A stretch of DNA of 51,535 nt from an uncultured Verrucomicrobiota bacterium (GTDB lineage Bacteria > Verrucomicrobiota > Verrucomicrobiia > Limisphaerales > UBA9464), in the NCBI GenBank assembly GCA_903910585.1, contig CAIWAH010000229.1, positions 1 to 51,535 on the forward strand. Reading direction: 5' to 3'. A model generated the notes under the pieces. It was given only the letters and a program-made list of their open reading frames with translations. It was not told the origin of the DNA and did no database searches. A program made the position numbers and the translations under genes. Shown here one piece after another: positions 18,028-25,536 of this stretch (the stretch's first letter is position 1; the number at the start of each line of letters is the position of its first letter).

Positions 18028-19221
18028 ATGACGACCGCGCCATTTGACGTCACTCCGCGCACCCGCCTGGTGTTCGGGGCCGGAGCACTTGCCCGCCTGG
18101 GCGAACTGGCCCGCGAACTGGGCGGGCGCCGCGCGCTGCTCGTTACCGATCGCGGACTGGTGAATGCCGGTCACGCCGCCAAGGCCGTGGCCGCCTTGCA
18201 GCCGCACGTCGAGCACGTCGGCGTTTACGACCAGGTCCGCGAAAACCCGACCACTGCGGATGTCGCCCGCTGCCTCGCCATGGCGCGCGAGGAGAAGACG
18301 GACCTGCTCGTCGGCCTCGGCGGCGGCAGTTCGATGGATACCGCCAAGGGCACCAATTTCCTGCTCACCAACGGCGGCGAGATGAAGGACTACTGGGGCG
18401 TCGGCAAAGCCACGCGGCCCATGCTGCCGCTCATCGCCGTTCCGACGACCGCCGGCACCGGCAGCGAATGCCAGTGCGCCGCCCTGATCGCCGATGAACT
18501 GACCCACCAGAAGATGGCCTGCCTGGACCCCAAGGCGGCCGCTCGCATCGCGTTGCTGGACCCGGAACTCACGGTCTCCTTGCCCGCCCGCGTGACCGCC
18601 GTCACCGGCATTGATGCGATCGCCCATGCCTTGGAAACCGCGGTCACAACCAAGCGAAACGCGCTGTCGCTGATGTATTCCCACGAGGCCTTCAAACGCC
18701 TCACGCACGCCCTGCCGGTCGTTCTGGCCCAGCCCACCGACCTCAAGGCTCGCGGTGAAATGCTTCTCGGCGCAGCACTCGCGGGACTGGCCATCGAGAC
18801 GTCCATGCTCGGTGCAGCCCATTCGTGTGCCAATCCGCTGACCGCCCATTTCAACGTCGTTCACGGCGCCGCGGTCGGCCTCATGCTGCCCCATGTCGTC
18901 CGGTTCAACGCAGCCGGCGACGAGGCAACCCGGCGCGCCTACGCGGAACTGGCCAGCGCGCCGGAAATCGCCTGCGTCAGCGAAGGTCTCGAGAATGCCG
19001 TCGAAGCCCTCGTCGCCCGGCTCGAAACGCTGCTCAACCTCGCCGGCATTCCCCGCTCCATGACCGAGGCCGGAGCCGATCCCGCGCAGATTCCGGCACT
19101 CGCCGCCGAAGCCGCGCGGCAATGGACCGCGAACTTCAATCCCCGCCGCCTGACCGGAGACGATTTCGTGGGCCTGTTCACCGCCGCCGCCGAACGTCGC
19201 GGCGAAGGTGACGCCGCGTAG
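18028..19221 (+). CDS. Iron-containing alcohol dehydrogenase
   Basis: A 397-residue group III (Fe-type) dehydrogenase. The nucleotide site GGGSSMDTAKG lies at 98-108 and PTTAGTGSE at 139-147. Metal ligands fit Asp196 and His200 (GIDAIAHALE) plus His265 and His279 further on. These enzymes interconvert alcohols or polyols and aldehydes or ketones with NAD(P)H; the substrate cannot be told here. The start at 18028 excludes a GC-rich in-frame extension. The structured repeat begins 31 bp after its stop codon. Confidence 0.93.
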   Translation: MTTAPFDVTPRTRLVFGAGALARLGELARELGGRRALLVTDRGLVNAGHAAKAVAALQPHVEHVGVYDQVRENPTTADVARCLAMAREEKTDLLVGLGGGSSMDTAKGTNFLLTNGGEMKDYWGVGKATRPMLPLIAVPTTAGTGSECQCAALIADELTHQKMACLDPKAAARIALLDPELTVSLPARVTAVTGIDAIAHALETAVTTKRNALSLMYSHEAFKRLTHALPVVLAQPTDLKARGEMLLGAALAGLAIETSMLGAAHSCANPLTAHFNVVHGAAVGLMLPHVVRFNAAGDEATRRAYAELASAPEIACVSEGLENAVEALVARLETLLNLAGIPRSMTEAGADPAQIPALAAEAARQWTANFNPRRLTGDDFVGLFTAAAERRGEGDAA

Positions 19222-19252
19222 GAGCAACGCCGCATTCCCCGGAACGCTAAAC

Positions 19253-19538
19253 GGGCGCATCTGGACATTGTGTGCGCGCGGACGGGCCGCAAAGTGCTGT
19301 CGGTATCTTAGCGGCAGACCCTGTGAATCGGAGCCGACGATTCACAGTAAACGCCCGTTGCGGGCTTCAGCTCTGGCCGGAGGCCACGGCACCGCATGTG
19401 GGCTGTCGCCCAGAAGCCTTCGGCCCGCTCCGCCAGCCGGGCTCAATCCGTGGCCCCCCCCACCGCCGCTGCCGGTTGGAAACCGGCAGCACTTTCGAGC
19501 CGACCCAGGGCGGACGCACACGGTGTCCAGATGCGCCC
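19253..19538. repeat. Structured dispersed repeat, full copy with 24-bp terminal inverted repeats
   Basis: The arms 19253-19276 and 19515-19538 are inverted repeats: 22 of 24 identical, and the two differences would be U-G pairs in RNA. Inside are a second long-range stem, 19291-19304 with 19482-19495 (13 of 14, the other U-G), and local hairpins 19321-19330/19338-19347 (perfect 10 bp), GCCCG-TTG-CGGGC, 19375-19385/19415-19425 (11 bp with one G-U and one end mismatch), and 19468-19477/19481-19490 (perfect 10 bp). The last hairpin competes with the long-range stem. ACGCT occurs at 19244-19248 and 19539-19543, a possible 5-bp target duplication. It is about 90% identical to 1-235 where both can be compared. 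It sits between adh and the molybdoenzyme gene. Confidence 0.88.
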
Positions 19539-19592
19539 ACGCTCAGCGACTTTCGTCTTCCGGGCAGGACGCGCCCAGCGCACAGTTTTCGC

Positions 19593-20780
19593 ATGTCATC
19601 CCCTGCGCTTTCCCGACGCGATCTGCTCCGCGGCTCGGTCGCATTGGCCGCCTACACTCTGGCTTCGCGGCCTTTGAGCGCATTCGGACTCGAACCCGGG
19701 GCCGGCGAGGAACTCATCCCGTTCCTCGACCCGCAGCCTTACGATCCGAAACGGCCGATGCTCCGCTGGGCCCACCTCAATTCCTGGATCACGCCCAAGG
19801 AGGAGCTCTACGAAGTCAGCCATTATCCGAAGCCAAAGATTGATCCCGCCACCAAGCCGTCGGACTGGAAGATTGAGTTCACCGGTTACCTGAAGCGCCC
19901 GACGACGCTCACGCTGGCGGACCTCATGAAGCGTCCCCACAAGACCGTGACCGCCACGCTGGAATGCGGTGGCAACGGCTCGAATCCCGGCTTCGCCGGC
20001 GCCTGCGGCAACCTGCGCTGGACGGGCACGCCGCTGGGCCCGCTGCTGAAGGACCTCGGGTTGGTCAAGCGCTCGGAGGAAGTCGTCTTCTACGGCTCCG
20101 ACGAAAAGGTGGAGAAAATCCGTGAGAAGGATTTTCCCCAGAACTTCGCCCGCAGCCTTTCGCTGGAGCACGCCCTGCGGGAGGAAGTGCTGCTCGCCTG
20201 GGCCCACAACGGCGATCCCCTGCTCGACATCCACGGATTCCCGCTGCGTCTCGTGGTGCCGGGGTGGTTCGGCGTGGCCTGGGTGAAGTGGCTCAAGCGC
20301 GTGGACATCCTCGACCGGCGGTTCATGGGCCGCTGGATGGCCCGCGAATACGTCACCATCCGCGGCGAATCCCGCGAGCACACCGACTGGACCAACTGGC
20401 GCGAAACCAGCGTCTGCAACCTGTGCTGCAAATCGGTCACCGCCCGCGCCGTGAAGCGGCCCGACGGTTCGGTCCGCTTCAGCGGCGCCGCCTGGAGCGA
20501 CGGCACCCCGTTGAAATCGGTCGAGGTGAAGATCGGGGACGGCCCGTGGCAGCCGGCCATCATCGGGAAAAAGCCCGCCCGCGGGCTCGACACGAAGTTC
20601 ACCTGGAGCTTCTGGCACTTCGACTGGAAATCACCCGTGCCGGGCGAACACAACGTCGTCTCCCGCGCCACCGATGCCGATGGCCGCATCCAGCCCGCGG
20701 CGGACGACCCGACGATGAAAAACAAGGCGACCTACTGGGAAGCCAACCAACAGTGGGTGCGGCGGATCCGGCTAGGGTGA
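19593..20780 (+). CDS. Tat-exported sulfite oxidase-like molybdoenzyme
   Basis: A 395-residue molybdopterin oxidoreductase of the sulfite oxidase family. The Tat signal RRDLLRGSVALAA is at 8-20, so the cofactor is loaded before export to the periplasm. The Mo-ligating cysteine is Cys125 in LECGGNGSNPG. A C-terminal Mo-co dimerisation domain starts near VRFSGAAWSDGTPLKSVEVKI. There is no heme motif, so an external electron acceptor is needed, but no cytochrome gene is adjacent. The start at 19593 excludes a long in-frame extension that runs into the upstream repeat. Sulfite is the likely substrate but other oxo-transfer substrates are possible. Confidence 0.9.
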   Translation: MSSPALSRRDLLRGSVALAAYTLASRPLSAFGLEPGAGEELIPFLDPQPYDPKRPMLRWAHLNSWITPKEELYEVSHYPKPKIDPATKPSDWKIEFTGYLKRPTTLTLADLMKRPHKTVTATLECGGNGSNPGFAGACGNLRWTGTPLGPLLKDLGLVKRSEEVVFYGSDEKVEKIREKDFPQNFARSLSLEHALREEVLLAWAHNGDPLLDIHGFPLRLVVPGWFGVAWVKWLKRVDILDRRFMGRWMAREYVTIRGESREHTDWTNWRETSVCNLCCKSVTARAVKRPDGSVRFSGAAWSDGTPLKSVEVKIGDGPWQPAIIGKKPARGLDTKFTWSFWHFDWKSPVPGEHNVVSRATDADGRIQPAADDPTMKNKATYWEANQQWVRRIRLG

Positions 20781-20790
20781 TGAACCCGAT

Positions 20791-20832
20791 TCTGTCTAGA
20801 CTAGACAGACTTTCACTATAACAGTCACGAAC
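20791..20832 (+). promoter_or_regulatory. Toxin-antitoxin promoter with 19-bp palindromic operator candidate
   Basis: A perfect palindrome, TCTGTCTAG-A-CTAGACAGA, lies at 20791-20809. A TATAAC -10-like hexamer follows at 20817-20822, just before the antitoxin start at 20833. The palindrome would overlap the -35 region, fitting autorepression by the antitoxin or toxin-antitoxin complex. The implied leader is very short. Confidence 0.65.
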
Positions 20833-21078
20833 GTGAAAAACGTCTGGCAGCTTCAGGAAGCCAAGAACCAGTTCAGCCTGGTGGTGGACAACGCATTGAG
20901 CGATGGCCCGCAGACCGTCACCCGCCACGGTGAACCGACGGTGATGGTCATTTCAGTCGCCGACTTTCAGAAGATCCGCCCGCGGAAGAAGAGCATCCTC
21001 GATCTCTTCGCCCCGCTGCAGGGGCTCGAACTGAAACTCGACCGCGATGGCAGCCCCACCCGTGACGTGCGCCTATGA
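20833..21078 (+). CDS. Phd/YefM-type antitoxin
   Basis: An 81-residue antitoxin of the Phd/YefM fold. The N-terminus VWQLQEAKNQFSLVVDNAL and the strand TVTRHGEPTVMVISVADF are the family's DNA-binding and dimer core. The acidic/basic C-terminal tail would wrap the toxin. It uses a GTG start with no clear Shine-Dalgarno. Its stop overlaps the toxin start as ATGA. A palindrome directly upstream is the likely operator. The module lies between the sulfite oxidase-like and DUF1501 genes. Confidence 0.93.
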   Translation: MKNVWQLQEAKNQFSLVVDNALSDGPQTVTRHGEPTVMVISVADFQKIRPRKKSILDLFAPLQGLELKLDRDGSPTRDVRL

Positions 21079-21482
21079 GCTGGCTCGTGGATACCAATGT
21101 CATCTCGGAGCTCAGCCGGAAAAAGCCCAACGAACGGGTTACGGGTTGGCTGCAAGACCACGAAGATGATCTCTACCTGAGTGTCTTGACCCTGGGTGAG
21201 CTGGAGAAGGGCCTCGCCCAACTCGCCGACAAGACCCGGCAAACACGATTGAACCGATGGATTCGCGAGGAAGTGCCCGGGTGGTTCGCGGGAAAAATCC
21301 TGCCAGTGGATCAGGCGGTGGCCATTCGCTGGGGCCAATTGGTCGGTTCGCTGCGCGACCCGGTTCCTGCCATTGACACCCTGATCGCCGCCACGGCGCT
21401 CGTTCATAACCTGACCGTTGCCACCCGAAATACATCGGACCTCGATCGAACTGGCGTCGCCACCTTCAATCCCTGGGAGTGA
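21075..21482 (+). CDS. vapC: PIN-domain toxin, VapC/FitB type
   Basis: A 135-residue PIN-domain ribonuclease. The acidic metal-binding residues are visible as Asp6 (VDTN), Glu42 (LGELEKG) and Asp101 (AIDTLIAATA), with a further Asp at 122 or 124 (SDLD). VapC toxins cleave tRNA or rRNA when released from the antitoxin; the target here is unknown. Translation is coupled to the antitoxin (ATGA). All catalytic positions appear intact, so the pair is probably functional. The DUF1501 start follows its stop by one base, so transcription likely runs on. Confidence 0.95.
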   Translation: MSWLVDTNVISELSRKKPNERVTGWLQDHEDDLYLSVLTLGELEKGLAQLADKTRQTRLNRWIREEVPGWFAGKILPVDQAVAIRWGQLVGSLRDPVPAIDTLIAATALVHNLTVATRNTSDLDRTGVATFNPWE

Positions 21483-21483
21483 C

Positions 21484-22929
21484 ATGCACCTGCAATCCGA
21501 CCTTGAGCGCATCCTTTCCCGCCGCGCCTTCCTCACCCAAAGCACCACCGGCCTTGGCGCGCTCGCGTTGGCGTCGCTGCTGAACCCGAAGCTGTTCGCC
21601 GCCACTCCCGCGGCCAACGCCACGGCCGGCGCCCTGAAGACACTGCACTTGGCGCCCAAGGCCAAACGGGTCATCTACCTGTTCCAGTCCGGCGCCCCGT
21701 CGCACCTCGACCTCTTCGACCCGAAGCCCAAGCTCAAGGACATGACCGGCGAGGAACTCCCGCCGAGCGTCCGGATGGGCCAGCGCATCACCGGCATGAC
21801 CGCCGGTCAGGCCGTGCTCAAGTGCGTGGGATCGCCCTACGAGTTCCGGCGCTACGGCAAGTCCGGCGTCGAGCTCAGCAGTCTCCTGCCCCACACCGGC
21901 GGCATCGTGGATGACATCGCGCTCATCCGCTCGATGCATGTGGACGCCATCAATCACGATCCCGCTGTGACGTTTTTCGGCACCGGCAACCAGCAGCCAG
22001 GCCGGCCCACCATGGGCGCGTGGATCAGCTACGGTCTCGGCAGCGACAACGAAAACCTGCCCGCCTTCGTCGTGCTCACCAGCGGCAGCGGCGGCCAGGC
22101 CCTGCAGGCGCGCTACTGGGGCAACGGCTTCCTCTCCGCGACCTACCAGGGCGTGCAGCTCCGCAGCCAGGGCGATCCCGTCCTCTACGTCTCGAATCCG
22201 CCCGGCCTCAGCGGCACCGCCCGCCGGCAGTTGCTGGACGCGATGCAGGAGCTGAACCGCAAGCAGCTCGGTGCCCTGGCCGATCCGGCCATCGCGACGC
22301 ACATCGACAACTACGAGCTCGCCTTCCGCATGCAGACCAGCGTGCCGGAACTCATGGACTTCTCCCGGGAGCCGCAGGCCGTGCTCGATCTCTACGGTGC
22401 CACTCCCGGCAAACCGTCCTTCGCAAACAACTGCCTGCTGGCGCGCCGTCTCGCGGAACGCGGCGTCCGCTTCATCCAGCTCTGCCATCGCGACTGGGAC
22501 CACCACGGCGGACTCCCGGACGGCATCAAGGCGCAGACGAAGAATACCGACCAGGGCAGCGCCGCGCTCATCAAGGATCTCAAGCAACGCGGCCTCCTCG
22601 ACGAAACGCTGGTCATCTGGGGCGGCGAATTCGGCCGCACGGCCTACTCGCAGGGCGACATCACCAAGAACAGCTTCGGCCGCGACCATCACCCGCGCTG
22701 CTTCTCCATCTGGATGGCCGGCGGCGGCATCAAACCGGGCACGGTCATCGGCCAGACCGACGACTTCGGCTACAACATCGTCTCCAATCCGGTCAGCGTG
22801 CACGACCTGCACGCCACGATGCTCCATCTGCTGGGCATCGAGCATACCCGCTTCACCTACCGCTTCGAAGGCCGCGACTTCCGGCTCACCGACATTCACG
22901 GCGAACTGGTGAAGGAACTGATGGCCTGA
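21484..22929 (+). CDS. DUF1501 family exported protein (sulfatase-like fold)
   Basis: A 481-residue Tat-exported protein (SRRAFLTQSTTGLGALAL from residue 12) of the DUF1501 family, abundant in Planctomycetes and Verrucomicrobia and related to the alkaline-phosphatase/sulfatase fold. Typical motifs are LFQSGAPSHLDLFDPKP near residue 65, CHRDWDHHGGLP and WGGEFGRTAY with GRDHHPRCFS toward the C-terminus, the last carrying candidate metal ligands. The substrate is unknown. In its usual setting it follows a DUF1549/DUF1553 cytochrome-like gene. That partner is missing here and its place is taken by the toxin-antitoxin pair, one base upstream. Confidence 0.92.
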   Translation: MHLQSDLERILSRRAFLTQSTTGLGALALASLLNPKLFAATPAANATAGALKTLHLAPKAKRVIYLFQSGAPSHLDLFDPKPKLKDMTGEELPPSVRMGQRITGMTAGQAVLKCVGSPYEFRRYGKSGVELSSLLPHTGGIVDDIALIRSMHVDAINHDPAVTFFGTGNQQPGRPTMGAWISYGLGSDNENLPAFVVLTSGSGGQALQARYWGNGFLSATYQGVQLRSQGDPVLYVSNPPGLSGTARRQLLDAMQELNRKQLGALADPAIATHIDNYELAFRMQTSVPELMDFSREPQAVLDLYGATPGKPSFANNCLLARRLAERGVRFIQLCHRDWDHHGGLPDGIKAQTKNTDQGSAALIKDLKQRGLLDETLVIWGGEFGRTAYSQGDITKNSFGRDHHPRCFSIWMAGGGIKPGTVIGQTDDFGYNIVSNPVSVHDLHATMLHLLGIEHTRFTYRFEGRDFRLTDIHGELVKELMA

Positions 22930-22963
22930 ACAGCCGGCGGCGACGCCACTCTGCGCCACTTCC

Positions 22964-23320
22964 ATGAATTCCCCCGCCGCGGTCGCCCAGCGCCAGCTCG
23001 ATGCCTACAATGCGCGTGATCTCGCCGCGTTGCTGGCCACCTATGCCCCGGACGCGGAGCTGTTCGAACACCCGCACACGTTGCTCGCCCGCGGCACCGA
23101 GGCCCTGCGCCAACGGTTTGCCGCGCGGTTTCAGGAACCCAACCTGCATGCCACGCTGCTCCAGCGCACGGTCGCCGGGCGGTTCGTCGTCGATCACGAG
23201 CGCGTGATCCGGACTTTTCCAGAAGGTCCCGGCGAACTGGAGGTGCTGATGACCTACGAGATTGTGGAGGAACGGATTGTCCGTTCGTGGAGCCTGACGG
23301 TCAGCCGGATTCTTCACTGA
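22964..23320 (+). CDS. SnoaL/NTF2-like domain protein
   Basis: A 118-residue cone-shaped alpha+beta-barrel protein of the SnoaL-like / ketosteroid isomerase-like superfamily. The helix AAVAQRQLDAYNARDLAALLATYAPDAELFEHP and the closing strands (YEIVEERIVRSWSLTVSR) fit the fold. Members are small-molecule isomerases, hydratases or binding proteins, and no function can be assigned. It lies 34 bp after the DUF1501 gene in the same direction and converges with xseA. Confidence 0.82.
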   Translation: MNSPAAVAQRQLDAYNARDLAALLATYAPDAELFEHPHTLLARGTEALRQRFAARFQEPNLHATLLQRTVAGRFVVDHERVIRTFPEGPGELEVLMTYEIVEERIVRSWSLTVSRILH

Positions 23321-23386
23321 GGTCCGGCCTGCAATCGGGAGAAACCATTCCCGGCCCTGGCCCTCGCCGGTTCGCCGATGCCCGGA

Positions 23387-24868
23387 TCACGGACGCGGCG
23401 TCTTGGCGGGCACCACGAGAGATTCCGCCTCGCCTTGGGCAAAGCGCGTCTTCAGGCGCTGGCCGCTCTTCAGTCCGGCCCCGTCCCGCACGACCTTTCC
23501 CGTCGCCGCATCTGTTGTCAGCGAATAGCCCCGCTCCAGCACGCTGAGCGGCGACAGCAGGCGGAGTCCGGCACCGAGGCGTTCCAGCCTGTCCCGGCGC
23601 GACTGAAGCGCCGCCGAAGCGGCGACCGGCAAGCGACGGATCATCGCCTCCAGTTCGCGACGGCGTCGGGACAGCACCGCCGCCGGCCGCTGGGCCGCGA
23701 GCCGCTGGGCCACGCTGATCTGGGTGGAGCGCGCGATTCGCAGCCGTTGCCGAACCGCCCGGGGCATGGCCGCGGCGAGGTCGTCAACCTGTTGGGCCAG
23801 CGTTTCGAGCCGGCGCCGCGGATGCACCCGGGCGAGCCGATCCTCCAAGCGGCCAATCTCGTCCCGCACCTCCTCCATCCGGCGCCGGGCAAACTGGCCC
23901 AAACGGACCGCCGCCGCCGACACGAAGTCACGGCTCGCCACGTAACTGGCGGTGAGGATTTCCGCCGCCGCGCTTGGCGTGGCCGCGCGCAGGTCGGCCA
24001 CGAAGTCCGCGATGCTGAAGTCAATTTCATGACCCACCGCAGAGATGACCGGAACCTCCGAAGCGGCGATCGCCCGCGCCACGGGCTCCTCATTGAACGC
24101 CCAGAGGTCTTCCAGCGAACCGCCGCCCCGGGTGACGAGAATCGCGTCCAGGCCGGCACCGTCGGCCTGTTCCGCCGACCATTCATTCAGCAACCCGATG
24201 CCCGCGGCGATTTCCTCGGCAGCGCCGGCGCCCTGCACCCTCACCGGCACCAGCACGAACTCCAGTCCGGCATACCGCCGGCCCACGACATGGAGCACAT
24301 CACGGATCGCCGCGCCGGTGGGCGAAGTGACCAGGCCCACCCGCTTCGGCAGCGAGGGAATCGGTTGTTTCCGCGCCGGATCAAAGAGCCCTTCGGCCGC
24401 GAGCTTTGCCTTCAGCCGCTCAAAGGCCGCCTGCAGGGCGCCGATGCCCTGAACCTCGACCCAGTCCACGCGCAGTTGGTATTGGCCGCGCGGTTCATAG
24501 ACCGTGACGTCTCCGCCCAGAATCACCTGCGCGCCGTCACGGAGCGCGGCACGGGCAGCCCCGCCCTGACCGCGGAACAGCACGCAGCTCAGCTGGGCGT
24601 TCGCGTCCTTGAGCACGAGGTAGGCGTGCCCGCTCGACTGCAAGCGATAGTTGGAAATCTCCCCGGCCACGCGAACCGAACTGAAGCCGCCTTCCAGCTG
24701 CCGCTTGATGCCCAGCGTCAGTTCGGTGACCGACAGCGTTCGCCGGACCGGGCGGACCGGTTCAACTTCCGGCGCCGGTGTTTCCGCCGCCTTGGCCTTG
24801 GCCTTCGCCGGAGCCTCGCCGGCAAACAGTTCGCCAAAGTCCCACTGACTGGATCCTTTTGCCGGCAT
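23387..24868 (-). CDS. xseA: Exodeoxyribonuclease VII large subunit
   Basis: A 493-residue large subunit of exonuclease VII, which degrades single-stranded DNA to oligonucleotides. The N-terminal OB-fold (LSVTELTLGIKRQLEGGF, GEISNYRLQSSGHAYLVLKD) is followed by the catalytic domain with RVGLVTSPTGAAIRDVLHV, DAILVTRGGGSLEDLWAFNE and PVISAVGHEIDFSIADFVAD, and then a coiled-coil region of Arg/Ala-rich helices. An Ala/Lys/Pro-rich N-terminal extension precedes the OB-fold. Its start overlaps the stop of the HEAT-like gene (ATGA). No xseB is seen nearby. Confidence 0.96.
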   Translation of the reverse strand: MPAKGSSQWDFGELFAGEAPAKAKAKAAETPAPEVEPVRPVRRTLSVTELTLGIKRQLEGGFSSVRVAGEISNYRLQSSGHAYLVLKDANAQLSCVLFRGQGGAARAALRDGAQVILGGDVTVYEPRGQYQLRVDWVEVQGIGALQAAFERLKAKLAAEGLFDPARKQPIPSLPKRVGLVTSPTGAAIRDVLHVVGRRYAGLEFVLVPVRVQGAGAAEEIAAGIGLLNEWSAEQADGAGLDAILVTRGGGSLEDLWAFNEEPVARAIAASEVPVISAVGHEIDFSIADFVADLRAATPSAAAEILTASYVASRDFVSAAAVRLGQFARRRMEEVRDEIGRLEDRLARVHPRRRLETLAQQVDDLAAAMPRAVRQRLRIARSTQISVAQRLAAQRPAAVLSRRRRELEAMIRRLPVAASAALQSRRDRLERLGAGLRLLSPLSVLERGYSLTTDAATGKVVRDGAGLKSGQRLKTRFAQGEAESLVVPAKTPRP

Positions 24869-25536
24869 CAGGGCGTGGCGGTTTCGGGTTCGTCGGCCTC
24901 CCCTGGATTCGCCGCGTGGCGAACACCCGGCACGGGATCCTGGGCGAGCCGTTGCAGCGCGAGGGTCACCGGCCCCGTGCGCGGTGTGGCCAACTGCAAG
25001 GTGGTCGCGACGTCCAAACGCAGCAGATGGTCGGCATCGTCCGCCATCGCACTGAGCGGTTCGGCCAGTTCCGGCGGCAGGAGCGGCAACCGTCCCAAAG
25101 CCAGCAAGGCGATCCGGCGGTTGGTCGCCTCCCGGTTGGTGACCACCGCGAGCAGCGCCTGCCGCACGCCCGGTTCCTGTTCGAATCCGGAAACCAGGTT
25201 GAGCAGGGCCATCCCGCGCCGGCCGGCGGAGAACGGCAGCGGCACGCGGGCCCGCAGGGTGTCCGGCAATTTCGGCCGCAGCCATTGCCAGGCTGACGTC
25301 AACGGACTTTCCCGTTGGCCAATCTTGCGCGCCGCGACCTCCCGGAAGCTCAGCGGGGCGGCCTCAACCTCCTGAAACAGCGCGGCGGGAATCACTCCCC
25401 GGGACTGCGCCTGCAACCACCGCTCCAAAAGCGCTTCCTCGGGCGTGGCGCGCGGAAACAACGCTATCAGCAGCCCGGCCACCACAACGGCCACCACCGC
25501 GATTCCAAGACGGAACACTGGGGAAACGCCCTTCAT
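24868..25536 (-). CDS. Membrane-anchored HEAT-like protein
   Basis: A 222-residue protein with one N-terminal membrane helix (about 8-27) and a helical domain that looks like HEAT-type repeats (ALLAVVTNREATNRRIALL, LSAMADDADHLLRLDVA, ALQRLAQDPVPGVRHA). No enzyme motif is seen. It is sandwiched between ymdB and xseA with ATGA overlaps on both sides, so all three are translated together. It may scaffold something at the membrane; nothing more can be said from sequence. Confidence 0.75.
   Translation of the reverse strand: MKGVSPVFRLGIAVVAVVVAGLLIALFPRATPEEALLERWLQAQSRGVIPAALFQEVEAAPLSFREVAARKIGQRESPLTSAWQWLRPKLPDTLRARVPLPFSAGRRGMALLNLVSGFEQEPGVRQALLAVVTNREATNRRIALLALGRLPLLPPELAEPLSAMADDADHLLRLDVATTLQLATPRTGPVTLALQRLAQDPVPGVRHAANPGEADEPETATP

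Noticed and set aside
16036..19260. Open frame of more than 1000 codons on the minus strand across trpC, the HAD phosphatase and the alcohol dehydrogenase
   Set aside because: It is the antisense shadow of three well-supported plus-strand genes; its translation is Gly/Ala/Arg-rich with no fold or motif. GC-rich codon usage keeps this frame free of stops.
19272..19592. Upstream in-frame extension of the molybdoenzyme across the repeat, and the matching frames at 1-240
   Set aside because: Translations differ between the copies because of an indel and lie before a clear Tat signal; the region is a noncoding structured repeat.
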